Positions 6,172 to 13,648 of a stretch of DNA of 13,648 nt are shown one piece after another. A program made the translations under genes and the position numbers. Location: contig VBOC01000079.1 in NCBI GenBank assembly GCA_005877655.1, positions 22,087 to 35,734 on the forward strand, in the 5' to 3' direction. The notes under the pieces are model-generated. The model was not told the DNA's origin and did no database searches. It worked only from the letters and a program-made list of their open reading frames with translations. Origin of the DNA: Ignavibacteria bacterium (GTDB lineage Bacteria > Bacteroidota > Ignavibacteria > UBA10030 > SZUA-254). How positions within the stretch are numbered: position 1 is the first letter of the stretch; every line of letters starts with the position of its first letter.

Positions 6172-7638
6172 GTGAAGACAAATCGCTCATCCACGTATGC
6201 GAAAATGCCGGTCAGAACTGCGTTGGCCGTCATTCTGACCGCGTGGTCCGTCTCGTTCGCCTTTTCGCAGGCGACAGGCTACCCCGAGTACGGATTGTAC
6301 GATACCGATCTCCTTCCCCCTTCTTTTTTCAAGGCGAACCGGGAGAAATTGCTCCGCGCGATCGGGGATTCCGCCCTTGCGGTGTTTTACTCGGCGCCGG
6401 AGCATACCCGTATTAACGATACTGAATTCAAGTACCGTCAGGATAACGATTTTTTCTATCTGACAGGTTGTAATCAGCCGAATTCCCTGCTGTTGTTGTC
6501 GTCGAGGCCATTCGAGGTGTCCGATACATCGGGGAAGCACAGTGTGCGCGAGATCTTGTTCGTCGAGGAGCGCAACCCGGCGCGTGAAACCTGGACCGGC
6601 AGACAGCTCGGTCCATACGGCGCCATCACGGTGCTCGGGTTCGAGTCCGCTCTCCCTAATTCAGTTATTGAGAAAACGCTGGGCAAGATTATTCCGAACA
6701 CGAAAGAGGCGTACTTCCCGTTGGAGCCGTCCCAGGCGGAGGGAAAGCTTGCCGAATTCGTGCGAACCGTCGAGAATTATGAACGCTTGCTACAGCACTG
6801 GGGAAGAGTGGGAATCCGCAATCCCGTCCCGCTTGTCCGCCAGATGCGGGAAGTCAAGAGCCCCGAGGAGCTGCGCCTGATCCGGAGGGCCGTCGACATA
6901 TCGATGGACGGACACCGGCAGATGTTGAAATCGTGTAAGCCCGGGATGTACGAGTATCAGCTTCAGGCACTCTTCGAGTACGTGACCGTCAGCCAGGGAG
7001 CAGAATATATGGCGTATCCGTGCATCGTCGGTTCCAACGAGAACTCTGTCATCCTTCACTATGAGTCGAACCGCAGACGATTGGGTGCCGGAGAGGTGAT
7101 CGTCGCCGATTGCGGAGCCGAGTACCACAATTATGCCTCCGACATCACGCGCACGATTCCGGTTGGGGGAAAATTCACTGCGCCCCAACGGCAGATCTAT
7201 GACATTGTCCTGAGCGCCCAGGAGAAGTCGATGGACCTCATGAAGCCCGGCGTCAATTACTATGCAATTGTGAACAAAAAGGCAATCGATGTCGTCCGCG
7301 ACGGGCTGCTGAAACTCGGAATTATCAAGGATTCAGCCGACTACCGCAAGTATTTCATGCATGGCGTCGGGCACCCGGTCGGTCTCGATGTCCACGACGT
7401 TTCGCTGACAGGCGTCTTAAAAGCCGGGGAGGTATGGACGGTCGAGCCGGGCATTTACATTCCCGCTCATTCGGAAGGCGTGGATCCCAAGTACTGGAAC
7501 ATCGGCGTGAGGCTGGAGGATGATGTCCTCGTAACCGAAAACGGGTACGAGCTGCTCACGAAGGATTTGCCCAGAGATCCCGATGCGGTCGAGCGGCTGA
7601 TGAAGGAGCCGGGGATCGGGGCCCTTCCGGTCAAATAG
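6172..7638 (+). CDS. Exported Xaa-Pro aminopeptidase (M24B, aminopeptidase P type)
   Basis: A 488-residue metalloaminopeptidase that removes the N-terminal residue from peptides with proline second. An N-terminal aminopeptidase P domain (with DNDFFYLTG, typical of the group) precedes the pita-bread catalytic domain. The five metal ligands are visible: Asp in VADCGAE, Asp in SDITRT, His in HGVGHPVGLDVHD, Glu in VEPGIYI and Glu in RLEDDVLVTENG. Residues 1-33 look like a signal peptide, with a charged start, a hydrophobic run TALAVILTAWSVSFAF and SQA at the probable cleavage site, so the enzyme is exported, unlike cytoplasmic PepP. GTG 6172 is chosen because of the consensus ribosome site. It lies 190 bases after the M19 dipeptidase; the two would be a sensible pair for proline-containing peptide turnover. 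Confidence 0.92.
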   Translation: MKTNRSSTYAKMPVRTALAVILTAWSVSFAFSQATGYPEYGLYDTDLLPPSFFKANREKLLRAIGDSALAVFYSAPEHTRINDTEFKYRQDNDFFYLTGCNQPNSLLLLSSRPFEVSDTSGKHSVREILFVEERNPARETWTGRQLGPYGAITVLGFESALPNSVIEKTLGKIIPNTKEAYFPLEPSQAEGKLAEFVRTVENYERLLQHWGRVGIRNPVPLVRQMREVKSPEELRLIRRAVDISMDGHRQMLKSCKPGMYEYQLQALFEYVTVSQGAEYMAYPCIVGSNENSVILHYESNRRRLGAGEVIVADCGAEYHNYASDITRTIPVGGKFTAPQRQIYDIVLSAQEKSMDLMKPGVNYYAIVNKKAIDVVRDGLLKLGIIKDSADYRKYFMHGVGHPVGLDVHDVSLTGVLKAGEVWTVEPGIYIPAHSEGVDPKYWNIGVRLEDDVLVTENGYELLTKDLPRDPDAVERLMKEPGIGALPVK

Positions 7639-7664
7639 CCCGGGGCGACAGAATTGAGGATTCT

Positions 7665-7699
7665 CTTATTTTAGCGTAAGCCATGTAAACTAAAATAAG
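7665..7699. terminator. Inverted repeat after the aminopeptidase
   Basis: CTTATTTTAG (7665-7674) and CTAAAATAAG (7690-7699) form a perfect 10-base stem around a 15-base loop, 26 bases after the stop. No T run follows, so it is an atypical terminator or an operator for the downstream gene. Confidence 0.4.
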
Positions 7700-7822
7700 G
7701 AAATCCATGTTTTAGTCAAGGTCGGGAAGCAGAAGGCTTGGGGTTTGGGGGTGCATAAGAAAAATATTTTGAGTAATAAGGCGAACAATCCGAAAGGGGG
7801 GATGTCGGAACTCGAGGGAACT

Positions 7823-7830
7823 TAAGGAGG
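7823..7830 (+). promoter_or_regulatory. Ribosome binding site pointing to an ATT start
   Basis: TAAGGAGG, essentially consensus, ends 6 bases before ATT 7837 in the frame of the TPR protein. No ATG, GTG or TTG occurs in that frame between the upstream stop (7777-7779) and GTG 8038, so this site supports initiation at ATT, or an ATG misread as ATT. Confidence 0.7.
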
Positions 7831-7836
7831 AACGTT

Positions 7837-9153
7837 ATTCACCTTCTGAAGATTCGGTTCTGGTTTTTTCTGATCTGGGAGACGATTCTCATCCATCTGA
7901 TATTCTCTCCTCTTCGAGGTCAATCCGATTCAGCCGGTGTCAAGCTGTTTGAGGAAGGACTCCAGAATTTTAACAGGGGGGATTATTCGTCGGCAATTGG
8001 ATCACTCGGCCGCGCTCTCGGGAGGGATTCATCAATCGTGCGGGCGTATGATTACCTCGGACTGTCTCTGTCCGAGCTTGGATATTGCCAGGATGCAGAC
8101 CGTAGTTTTCGCCTCGGGCTTCGACGTGACTCGTCCAACATCCATCTTCTCACGCACGCGGCACAGGTATCCTTTCAATGCGGCCTTTTCGATAAGAGTA
8201 AAATCCATTACCTTCGTCTCATTCAACTGAATCCAAATGAAACTAGGGCCTTGTCGAGCCTGTCGCAAATCTATCTTCAGGAAGGTCTTCACGACACGGC
8301 GATCACCTTCCTGCGAAAGGGTTTGAGTGTCGATTCAAACTCTCAACAACTCCATTACCTGCTCGGGTCAGCATATCGTTCAAGCAAGAAGATTATTGAC
8401 GCCATCGCCGAATACAACAAAGCTCTCGAGCTCAATCCCGCCTATTTTCCCTGCATAAGAGATCTTGGGCTCTCCTACCTTGATGCCGATTCAATTGTCT
8501 ATGCAACCATAGCGTTCCAACAGGCCCTCGCGATGCAGCCCGCAGACGCCAGTCTTAAGATGAACCTGGCCAATTGTTATTATAGATCGAAGTATTACAG
8601 GAAAGCTCTATTACTCTATTTCCAGGTAGAGCAAGACCCGTATAGAGCGAATGCCTATGAACAGGAAGGGTTATGCTACTATTACCTGGGCAAATATGAC
8701 TCTGCTGCGATGAAGTTCCGGATTGTTCTTGCTGCCGATTCAACAAATCCGGGTGCCTGCTTCAATCTTGGATTGAGTCTCGTGGAAATGCACCAGTACG
8801 CCGCTTCCATCAAGTCGTTGAAACGAGCCATTCTCTTTTCAAAATCTGATCTCATAGCGAACGCTTACGATCGGATCGGCACTGCCTACTACGAATTGAA
8901 ATCAAGAATGGCATCTCTGGGGGCGTATCAATTGGCGCTTCGTGAGAACCCGAATTCCTCCCGGACGTACTTCAACATCGGAGTACTCTACGAGAATTTG
9001 TTCCAAGATAAACCGAAGGCGCTTGAATTCTACAGGAAGGCGATTGCATTCTGTAACCCTTCCGGAGATAAAAACTCCCTGTATCAGAGAACGAACCAAC
9101 GAATAAAACACCTGGAGGGGCCACTCAAGTTGTCTGTCCCGCACGCGAAATGA
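7837..9153 (+). CDS. Exported or membrane-anchored TPR-repeat protein with apparent ATT start
   Basis: A roughly 438-residue protein made mainly of tetratricopeptide repeats, helix pairs that serve as protein-binding scaffolds. Repeats begin near residue 35 (LFEEGLQNFNRGDYSSAIGS) and continue to the end with the usual pattern of small and aromatic residues; clear units include LGSAYRSSKKIIDAIAEYNK, GLCYYYLGKYDSAAMKF and NIGVLYENLFQDKPKALEFY, about ten in all. The first 28 residues are hydrophobic with a basic start (HLLKIRFWFFLIWETILIHL), a signal peptide or membrane anchor. The start is unusual: ATT 7837 lies 6 bases after a consensus ribosome site and no standard start codon precedes the signal peptide. 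A start at GTG 8038 would lose the signal and the first repeat. Binding partner and role are unknown; the preceding 198 bases hold a hairpin but no clear promoter. Confidence 0.8.
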   Translation: MHLLKIRFWFFLIWETILIHLIFSPLRGQSDSAGVKLFEEGLQNFNRGDYSSAIGSLGRALGRDSSIVRAYDYLGLSLSELGYCQDADRSFRLGLRRDSSNIHLLTHAAQVSFQCGLFDKSKIHYLRLIQLNPNETRALSSLSQIYLQEGLHDTAITFLRKGLSVDSNSQQLHYLLGSAYRSSKKIIDAIAEYNKALELNPAYFPCIRDLGLSYLDADSIVYATIAFQQALAMQPADASLKMNLANCYYRSKYYRKALLLYFQVEQDPYRANAYEQEGLCYYYLGKYDSAAMKFRIVLAADSTNPGACFNLGLSLVEMHQYAASIKSLKRAILFSKSDLIANAYDRIGTAYYELKSRMASLGAYQLALRENPNSSRTYFNIGVLYENLFQDKPKALEFYRKAIAFCNPSGDKNSLYQRTNQRIKHLEGPLKLSVPHAK

Positions 9154-9186
9154 CTGATAGCCTTAGCTTCATTCCCAGGTCGTTTT

Positions 9187-9215
9187 TTGATTTTGCAGAA
9201 GTAATTTGATATTTT
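9187..9215 (+). promoter_or_regulatory. Predicted promoter of the BNR-MoaD pair
   Basis: TTGATT (9187-9192) and TATTTT (9210-9215) are 17 bases apart, giving a start of transcription near 9222 and a leader of about 80 bases. Confidence 0.5.
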
Positions 9216-9304
9216 TACACTGGCGCACCGGTCACGGGGGCGGTGCCGCGAACCAACGAAGTCACAAACAAACCGGAAAAACAAACAGCGATGGGGGAAC
9301 GAAA

Positions 9305-10492
9305 ATGAGCTCGGTACGTGTGTTGGTAGGGACCCGCAAAGGCGCATTCATTCTTACATCAGATGGCAAGCGGCAGAAGTGGGATGTCAGCGGACCCCAT
9401 TTCATCGGCTGGGAGATTTACCACATGAAGGGCTCGCCCGCCGATCCGAACCGGCTGTACGCTTCGCAGACGAGCGGTTGGTTCGGTCAGATCATTCAGC
9501 GCTCGAAAGACGGCGGTAAGACCTGGGAGCAGCCGGGCACGAAGCCGGGTGAGCCGACCAAGACACCGGACGGCATGCCGATGGGCGAGAGCAACAAGTT
9601 TGTCTATGACACCTCCCCCGGAAGCGGCAAACCGCTCACCACGCACCAATGGTACGACGGCACTCAACACCCGTGGGAGTTCAAGCGCGTCTGGCATCTT
9701 GAACCGTCCCTCACCGACCCGGATACGGTCTACGCAGGCATTGAAGACGCGGCGATCTTCCGCACGACCGACGGCGGAAAAACGTGGCACGAACTGGCAG
9801 GACTTCGCGGCCACGGGACAGGACCGAAATGGGCGCCGGGAGCAGGCGGCATGTGCCTGCATACGATCCTTCTTGATCCGAAAAATTCCAATCGAATCTT
9901 CGTTGCCATTTCCTCGGCGGGCGCGTTCCGCTCAGATGACGGCGGCAAGTCGTGGAAGCCGATCAATCGCGGGCTCACGTCTCAATACATCCCCGATCCG
10001 ACTGCCGAGATCGGCCACTGCGTTCACCGGATCGCGATGCACCGGTCGCGCCCGAACACTTTGTTCATGCAGAAACATTGGGACGTCCTGCGCACCGATG
10101 ACGCGGGCGATAACTGGCGCGAGGTCAGCGGCAACTTGCCAACCGACTTCGGATTCGTGATCGATGTTCATGCCCACGAGCCGGAAACAATCTACGTGGT
10201 GCCGATCAAGAGCGACTCCGAACATTTTCCTCTCGACGGGAAGCTGCGCGTGTACCGCAGCCGTACAGGCGGAAACGAGTGGGAGCCCCTCACGAACGGC
10301 CTGCCACAGAAGGACTGCTACGTCAATGTGTTGCGCGACTCGATGTCCGTCGACTCGCTCGATCCGTGCGGCGTATATTTCGGTACCACCGGCGGGCAGG
10401 TGTACGCATCGGCTGATTCCGGAGACAAATGGTTCCCGATCGTTCGCGATCTGCCGCCCGTGTTTTCAGTGGAGGTCCAGACGCTGGCATGA
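9305..10492 (+). CDS. BNR/Asp-box beta-propeller protein (sialidase-fold), cytoplasmic
   Basis: A 395-residue protein built from BNR (Asp-box) repeats, the fold of sialidases and of photosystem II assembly factor-like proteins. Six Asp-box motifs are visible, in order: [40 protein letters not shown] and SADSGDKW, consistent with a six-bladed propeller. It starts [15 protein letters not shown] with no signal peptide, so it is probably cytoplasmic, and I see no sialidase arginine triad or FRIP motif that I can assign, so a sialidase label would be unsafe. ATG 9305 follows a GGGGGAA ribosome site; the frame is open for 33 further codons upstream, which I take as leader. Its stop overlaps the ATG of a MoaD/ThiS-like gene (ATGA), so the two are translated together and probably act together. 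Function unknown. Confidence 0.85.
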   Translation: MSSVRVLVGTRKGAFILTSDGKRQKWDVSGPHFIGWEIYHMKGSPADPNRLYASQTSGWFGQIIQRSKDGGKTWEQPGTKPGEPTKTPDGMPMGESNKFVYDTSPGSGKPLTTHQWYDGTQHPWEFKRVWHLEPSLTDPDTVYAGIEDAAIFRTTDGGKTWHELAGLRGHGTGPKWAPGAGGMCLHTILLDPKNSNRIFVAISSAGAFRSDDGGKSWKPINRGLTSQYIPDPTAEIGHCVHRIAMHRSRPNTLFMQKHWDVLRTDDAGDNWREVSGNLPTDFGFVIDVHAHEPETIYVVPIKSDSEHFPLDGKLRVYRSRTGGNEWEPLTNGLPQKDCYVNVLRDSMSVDSLDPCGVYFGTTGGQVYASADSGDKWFPIVRDLPPVFSVEVQTLA

Positions 10493-10785
10493 TTCGGGTG
10501 ATACTCCCATATCCGCTCAAAACGCTGGCTCACGTCGACGGAGAGGTGAAACTTTCTGTAGAAGGACCGGTGACGATCTCGTCGGTCCTCGACGCGCTGG
10601 AGGCCCTGTATCCGATGCTGAAAGGGACGATCCGCGATCACGTCACGCAGGAGCGCCGGCCCTTCTTGAGGTACTTCGCCTGTCAGGAGGATCTTTCTCT
10701 GGAGCCAGCGAACGTGAAGCTGCCGGACCCCATCATATCGGGGACGGAGCCTCTCGTAATCTTGGCATCCATCGCTGGCGGCTAG
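10489..10785 (+). CDS. MoaD/ThiS-like beta-grasp protein with C-terminal GG
   Basis: A 98-residue ubiquitin-fold protein of the MoaD/ThiS family. Members carry sulfur as a C-terminal thiocarboxylate (for molybdopterin, thiamine or cysteine synthesis) or become protein modifiers. Seen: [14 protein letters not shown] start, the VDALE-like segment [11 protein letters not shown], a late [11 protein letters not shown] ending exactly in the diglycine needed for activation. ATG 10489 overlaps the stop of the BNR gene by 4 bases (ATGA), which sets this start and implies coupling. There is no MoeB/ThiF-like activating enzyme, MoaE or ThiG in the window, so the partner is not shown, and the standard cofactor pathways are not supported by context. 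A terminator closes the operon 39 bases downstream. Confidence 0.87.
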   Translation: MIRVILPYPLKTLAHVDGEVKLSVEGPVTISSVLDALEALYPMLKGTIRDHVTQERRPFLRYFACQEDLSLEPANVKLPDPIISGTEPLVILASIAGG

Positions 10786-10824
10786 GGTGGCTTAGACTTG
10801 ATAGGTCGGACATGTTTTGCAGAT

Positions 10825-10859
10825 AACCCCGATCGGTAGTAAGCCGGTTGGGTTTTTTT
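10825..10859 (+). terminator. Intrinsic terminator of the BNR-MoaD operon
   Basis: AACCC pairs with GGGTT and, after one bulged C, GATCGG pairs with CCGGTT (two G-T pairs), around a 7-base loop. Seven T bases follow directly. This is a classical rho-independent terminator for the plus strand. Confidence 0.85.
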
Positions 10860-10901
10860 GTCGAATGGGGGTCTCCTGATGGTCTCGAGGTCTGAAAAAT
10901 G

Positions 10902-10941
10902 AAGCCGGCTCGTCCCGCCTGATAGCGAGATGAGCCGGCTT
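10902..10941 (-). terminator. Hairpin terminator of the type IX-secreted protein gene
   Basis: AAGCCGGCTC (10902-10911) and GAGCCGGCTT (10932-10941) form a perfect 10-base GC-rich stem with a 20-base loop. Read on the minus strand it lies 22 bases after the stop at 10964 and is followed by CATTTTTC, an imperfect T run. It faces the plus-strand terminator, as expected between convergent genes. Confidence 0.6.
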
Positions 10942-10963
10942 TGAACTGGGAACGCGAGGATCG

Positions 10964-12645
10964 TCAGCGCATAAGGATCATCTTCTTCACGTCCGCGAAC
11001 TTACCTGCCTGGACGCGATAGGTGTAGACACCGCTCGGATAATCTGCGGCATCCCATGATACGCGATAACTCCCGGGCGCCTTGACCTCGTTGACGAGGG
11101 TCGCAACCACCCTTCCGAGAATATCATAGACTTTCAGAGTCGTCAGGGAAGGTTGACCGATGACGTACGAGATTGTCGTCGTGGGGTTAAACGGGTTCGG
11201 GTAATTCTGCCCAAGTGCGAATTCGCGCGGTATCCCGCCTTTCCCCGGTCCCACACCGAGTGTAATTAGCGGCGATAAACCGATCGATGCCCGGGCAACC
11301 GCATAGTTATTCGCCGCATCGAGTGTATACTGCAGCGGCGCGGCCGGGAGATACCCTTCCTTATCGGCAGCGATATCGAAGACCCCGGCGGGTAAATTCT
11401 GAATACTATACGAACCGTCGATGTCGGTGACGTCAAAACCGAGCACCTGATTCGTTCCCGGCGACAAGGCACACACCACGGTCCCGCTGATGCCCGGTCC
11501 GCCGGCCGCGGAACCATTCTTGGGCGCCTGGTAGACCGTTCCCGCAATCTCTCCGACTCCCGCTGTCCGCAAGGTTTTTACGCAGATGTCGATTCCCGAG
11601 ACATTTCCGACAACGTGGACGATATCGGCCGCAGACCAGCGAAGGACGCCGCAGCTATCTGCATCGTACCAGGCCGGAGCGTAATGAGCGATCGGAATCG
11701 CCAGGACGGCATAATTTCCTTCGGGCAGATGATCAAATTGGTAATTTCCAAGCGAGTCTGTCGCGCGATAGAAGATGTGCCGTGTGGCAGCACTCCAGGG
11801 GTTCCCGCTCCTATCACCAAGGAGCACATGCGAAGGCACCCCTTTGTGAGCGCTGTCGACCACAGCGCCGGAGATGGAGTTCGTGAACGTAGGAATCGGA
11901 ACAAGATCGAAATCGATGCCGCTCGTGTCGTGCGAAAAAACCAATAGAATTCTGGAACGTAGCCGAACTTGAATGAGCCCGCAATGAGCGTCGCGCTCGC
12001 GGGGACATGAGCGGTGTACTTCCCCGCCGAGTCGGTCCATCCGAACCAGCCGAGCGATCGAAGGTTCCCGAGCTCGGCGGCTCCGACTCCCGATCCAGGG
12101 CCTGATGGTGGTTTGTCTGGTTTGGGAGAGAACAGCGGAGTCACGACCGGTTCCCAATGGAAGGGCCTTGCGAATGCGACGAGTGCTCCGGAAAGCGGCA
12201 AACCCGAGACGCTGTCCGTCACAGTGCCGCTTACGCTGACGAGGACGGGAGGAGGTATCCGATGCAGTTTGAAGTCGGCCTCAAGCGTTCCGCCGTTCGA
12301 AACGGTCAATGCCGTCGCGCTGTCTCTCGTTCGCACATTGTCATACCATTCAGGGAAGTAGCCGAGTTTCACGGCAATGGCAAAATAGGTTCCCGTATCG
12401 AGCTTCGTGGAATAGCGTCCGAGAGAATCTGTAATGGCGAACCCGCCCCTCCAAGCGAGAGTCGGGGTAGGACGGACGGAAAGGAAACCTATGAATGCTC
12501 CTCTGATGGGGTTGCCCGATGAATCATCGGTCACAACACCCTGAACAGTTCCGGCGACGGTTGTGCCCTGTGCCTCGACAGATTTGGGTATATTCCACAG
12601 CGCAAGGAGCGCGGTGACAAGGGTGAGATAGTTTCGCAGGTTCAT
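10964..12645 (-). CDS. Secreted multidomain protein with T9SS sorting domain, frameshifted
   Basis: About 560 residues once a frame break at 11935-11940 is repaired. It begins with a signal peptide (MNLRNYLTLVTALLALWNIP to about residue 25), then carboxypeptidase-regulatory-like (CarboxypepD_reg) beta-sandwich repeats, recognisable by units such as GVVTDDSSGNPIRGA with DSLGRYST, SGTVTDSVSGLPLSGA with DSAGKYT, SGAVVDSAHKG with DSLGNYQF, and a fourth ending DIDGSYSIQNLPAGVFDIA. The last 85 or so residues are a type IX secretion sorting domain: QNYPNPFNPTT, then LKVYDILGRVVATLVN and the final YRVQAGKFADVKKMILMR. It would be exported to the cell surface. The first 235 residues (to 11941) are in one frame, the rest in another. 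ATG 12645 is preceded by GGAGGAG and a good promoter. Role likely adhesive or structural; no catalytic domain is seen. Confidence 0.85.
11935..11940 (-). other. Homopolymer (six T on the minus strand) at the frame break
   Basis: The upstream frame reads EFYWFF into this run and then loses family resemblance. With seven T (or four) instead of six, reading continues as SHDTSGIDFDL, which joins the repeats properly. A one-base error or a slippage site is the simplest explanation. Confidence 0.7.
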
Positions 12646-12709
12646 GACTCCTCCATTCTACTCTGCATAACGGGTCTGCTCTGATGAGCGCGGGGGCGGG
12701 TGCTGCTAT

Positions 12710-12738
12710 ATAATAAAGACTGGCAGGGTAATTTGCAA
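12710..12738 (-). promoter_or_regulatory. Predicted promoter of the type IX-secreted protein gene
   Basis: On the minus strand TTGCAA (12733-12738) and TATTAT (12710-12715) are 17 bases apart. Transcription would start near 12703, leaving a leader of about 58 bases. It shares the intergenic space with a divergent promoter for the glycosyltransferase. Confidence 0.6.
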
Positions 12739-12742
12739 GTCT

Positions 12743-12771
12743 TTGATTTTCAGGCGGAAATATCGTATTTT
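12743..12771 (+). promoter_or_regulatory. Predicted promoter of the glycosyltransferase gene
   Basis: TTGATT (12743-12748) and TATTTT (12766-12771) are 17 bases apart, with transcription likely starting near 12778, about 19 bases before the coding start and its GAGGG ribosome site (12788-12792). Confidence 0.55.
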
Positions 12772-12796
12772 TTGTCAAAATCTTAATGAGGGATGA

Positions 12797-13648
12797 ATGG
12801 CAGAACAGGACGAACAAGGGGTAAATCAGCAGCAAGAGAACCCTCCCGCGGCTGCTTCTCCAGCCCCTTCGCAGCCGCAAAGCCCCCCACAGCCGCAAGC
12901 ACCGCCGACTCAGGTCGAAAAACCACCGGCTTCCCAGCAGCAGCAGGGCAGGGACCGCCGCAATCAGCAGCAAGGGAGGGACCGCCGCAATCAGCAGCAG
13001 AGAGGGCGAAGAGAAGGTCAGCAGTCCCACCGCGAGGGGGGGAACGATCTCTCAATCGTCATCCCCGTTTACAATGAAGAGCAATCTCTCCGCGAACTGT
13101 ACGAGTCAATCCGGAGCGTCGCGAACCGGTTGGGACGGTATGAGATCATTTTTGTCGACGACGGCAGCACCGATGGATCGGCGCGGGTCATGCACGACTT
13201 GCGGAATCGTGACCGAAGAGTGAAGATCATTCGCTTTCGCCGCAACTACGGGAAATCTGCGGCCTTGTCCGTGGGATTCGCCCATTCAGAGGGAAGCATT
13301 ATCATCACCATGGATGCCGACCTCCAGGACGATCCGATGGAGGTTCCGAATCTCGTCAGCGAAATCAAGAAGGGGCTCGACCTGGTCTGCGGATGGAAGA
13401 AGAAACGTTACGATCCGATCGGAAAGAAAATGGCATCGCGCTTCTTCAATTTTGTAACCTCCGTGGTGACCGGCATCCGCATTCATGATTTCAACTGCGG
13501 TCTGAAGGCATACCGGAAGGAAGTTGCCAAGGAGGTAAAGGTATACGGCGAGCTTCACCGGTACATTCCCGTGCTTGCACACTGGCTCGGATACAAGATC
13601 GGAGAGGTTCCTGTACAGCATCACTCGAGGAAATACGGGAAGACCAAG
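12797..13648 (+). CDS. Family 2 glycosyltransferase (DPM1/ArnC-like) with disordered N-terminal extension, partial at right edge
   Basis: The first 284 residues of a glycosyltransferase, open to the window edge with no stop. The GT2 domain starts at about residue 85: LSIVIPVYNEE (85-95), DDGSTD (121-126, nucleotide-sugar binding) and DADLQDDP (173-180, the metal-binding DxD region), then HDFNCGLKAYR and ELHRYIPVLAHWLGY, typical of DPM1/ArnC-type enzymes that move a sugar to a polyprenyl phosphate at the inner membrane. The missing C terminus would be expected to hold membrane helices. Unusually, residues 1-84 are low-complexity: Q/P/A-rich to about 50, then R/Q-rich with the tandem GRDRRNQQQ. 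ATG 12797 follows GAGGG at 12788-12792; ATG 12793 lies in another frame. A start nearer the GT domain is not supported by any good ribosome site. Confidence 0.9.
   Translation, partial: MAEQDEQGVNQQQENPPAAASPAPSQPQSPPQPQAPPTQVEKPPASQQQQGRDRRNQQQGRDRRNQQQRGRREGQQSHREGGNDLSIVIPVYNEEQSLRELYESIRSVANRLGRYEIIFVDDGSTDGSARVMHDLRNRDRRVKIIRFRRNYGKSAALSVGFAHSEGSIIITMDADLQDDPMEVPNLVSEIKKGLDLVCGWKKKRYDPIGKKMASRFFNFVTSVVTGIRIHDFNCGLKAYRKEVAKEVKVYGELHRYIPVLAHWLGYKIGEVPVQHHSRKYGKTK
12947..13000 (+). repeat. Tandem 27-base coding repeat (GRDRRNQQQ twice)
   Basis: Two adjacent 27-base units differ only at third codon positions and encode GRDRRNQQQ twice within the N-terminal extension of the glycosyltransferase. 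A degraded third unit (RGRREGQQ) follows. This indicates expansion by slippage inside a low-complexity coding stretch. Confidence 0.85.

Noticed and set aside
9305..10492. Calling the BNR protein a sialidase
   Set aside because: Asp-boxes alone define the propeller, not the enzyme; I cannot assign the arginine triad, and there is no signal peptide.
10164..10826. 220-residue open frame overlapping the BNR and MoaD-like genes
   Set aside because: Shadow in another frame, rich in Arg/Ser with no domain; both real genes have clear motifs and a coupled start.
12947..13000. Possible CRISPR-like or intergenic repeat
   Set aside because: Two adjacent copies only, no spacers, and both are in frame within the glycosyltransferase N terminus.
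12793..13077. 94-residue frame starting at ATG 12793 over the glycosyltransferase start
   Set aside because: It lies in another frame from the GT2 motifs; ATG 12797 leads directly into them.

Overview
The window looks like a piece of a bacterial chromosome from the FCB group, most likely the Ignavibacteria/Chlorobi/Bacteroidota neighbourhood. The strongest clue is a secreted protein with a C-terminal type IX secretion sorting domain of the QNYPNPFNPTT type (10964-12645). A short histone H1-like protein of the kind common in that group, several promoters with TATTTT/TATATT-like -10 boxes and a bacterial deoxyhypusine synthase homologue agree with this. Species cannot be named from sequence alone. 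There are no tRNA, rRNA, CRISPR or insertion sequences that I can see. Coding is dense: the longest non-coding stretch is about 200 bases, so there is no gap over 300.

Layout. 52-2269 (minus strand) is an iron block: a Fur-family regulator, 11 bases later a fused FTR1 iron permease/FtrD-like protein whose first codons are frameshifted, then a separately promoted SufT/MIP18-family Fe-S assembly protein. A striking double palindrome (2383-2410) lies between fur and a divergent FabG-like reductase (2420-3178). Then, all on the plus strand, come a deoxyhypusine synthase-like enzyme (3324-4448), a histone H1-like protein running in frame into a secreted M19 dipeptidase (4524-5981), a secreted M24 Xaa-Pro aminopeptidase (6172-7638), a secreted or anchored TPR protein that appears to start at ATT (7837-9153), and a cytoplasmic BNR/sialidase-fold protein translationally coupled to a MoaD/ThiS-like beta-grasp protein ending in GG (9305-10785). 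Two facing terminators separate this from a minus-strand type IX-secreted protein (10964-12645), which is frameshifted in a homopolymer. A divergent promoter region then leads into a family 2 glycosyltransferase with a disordered Q/P/R-rich N terminus, cut by the right edge (12797-13648).

How the genes fit together. The left block is an iron uptake, sensing and Fe-S assembly module. The two peptidases may work together on exported or periplasmic peptides. The BNR-MoaD pair is the least explained unit and the best candidate for an undescribed two-component function. Two reading frames are broken (FTR1, type IX protein), one pair of genes is fused in frame without a stop, and one gene lacks a standard start codon. 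Together these either reflect draft-assembly errors or real recent changes, and reads should be checked before interpreting them.
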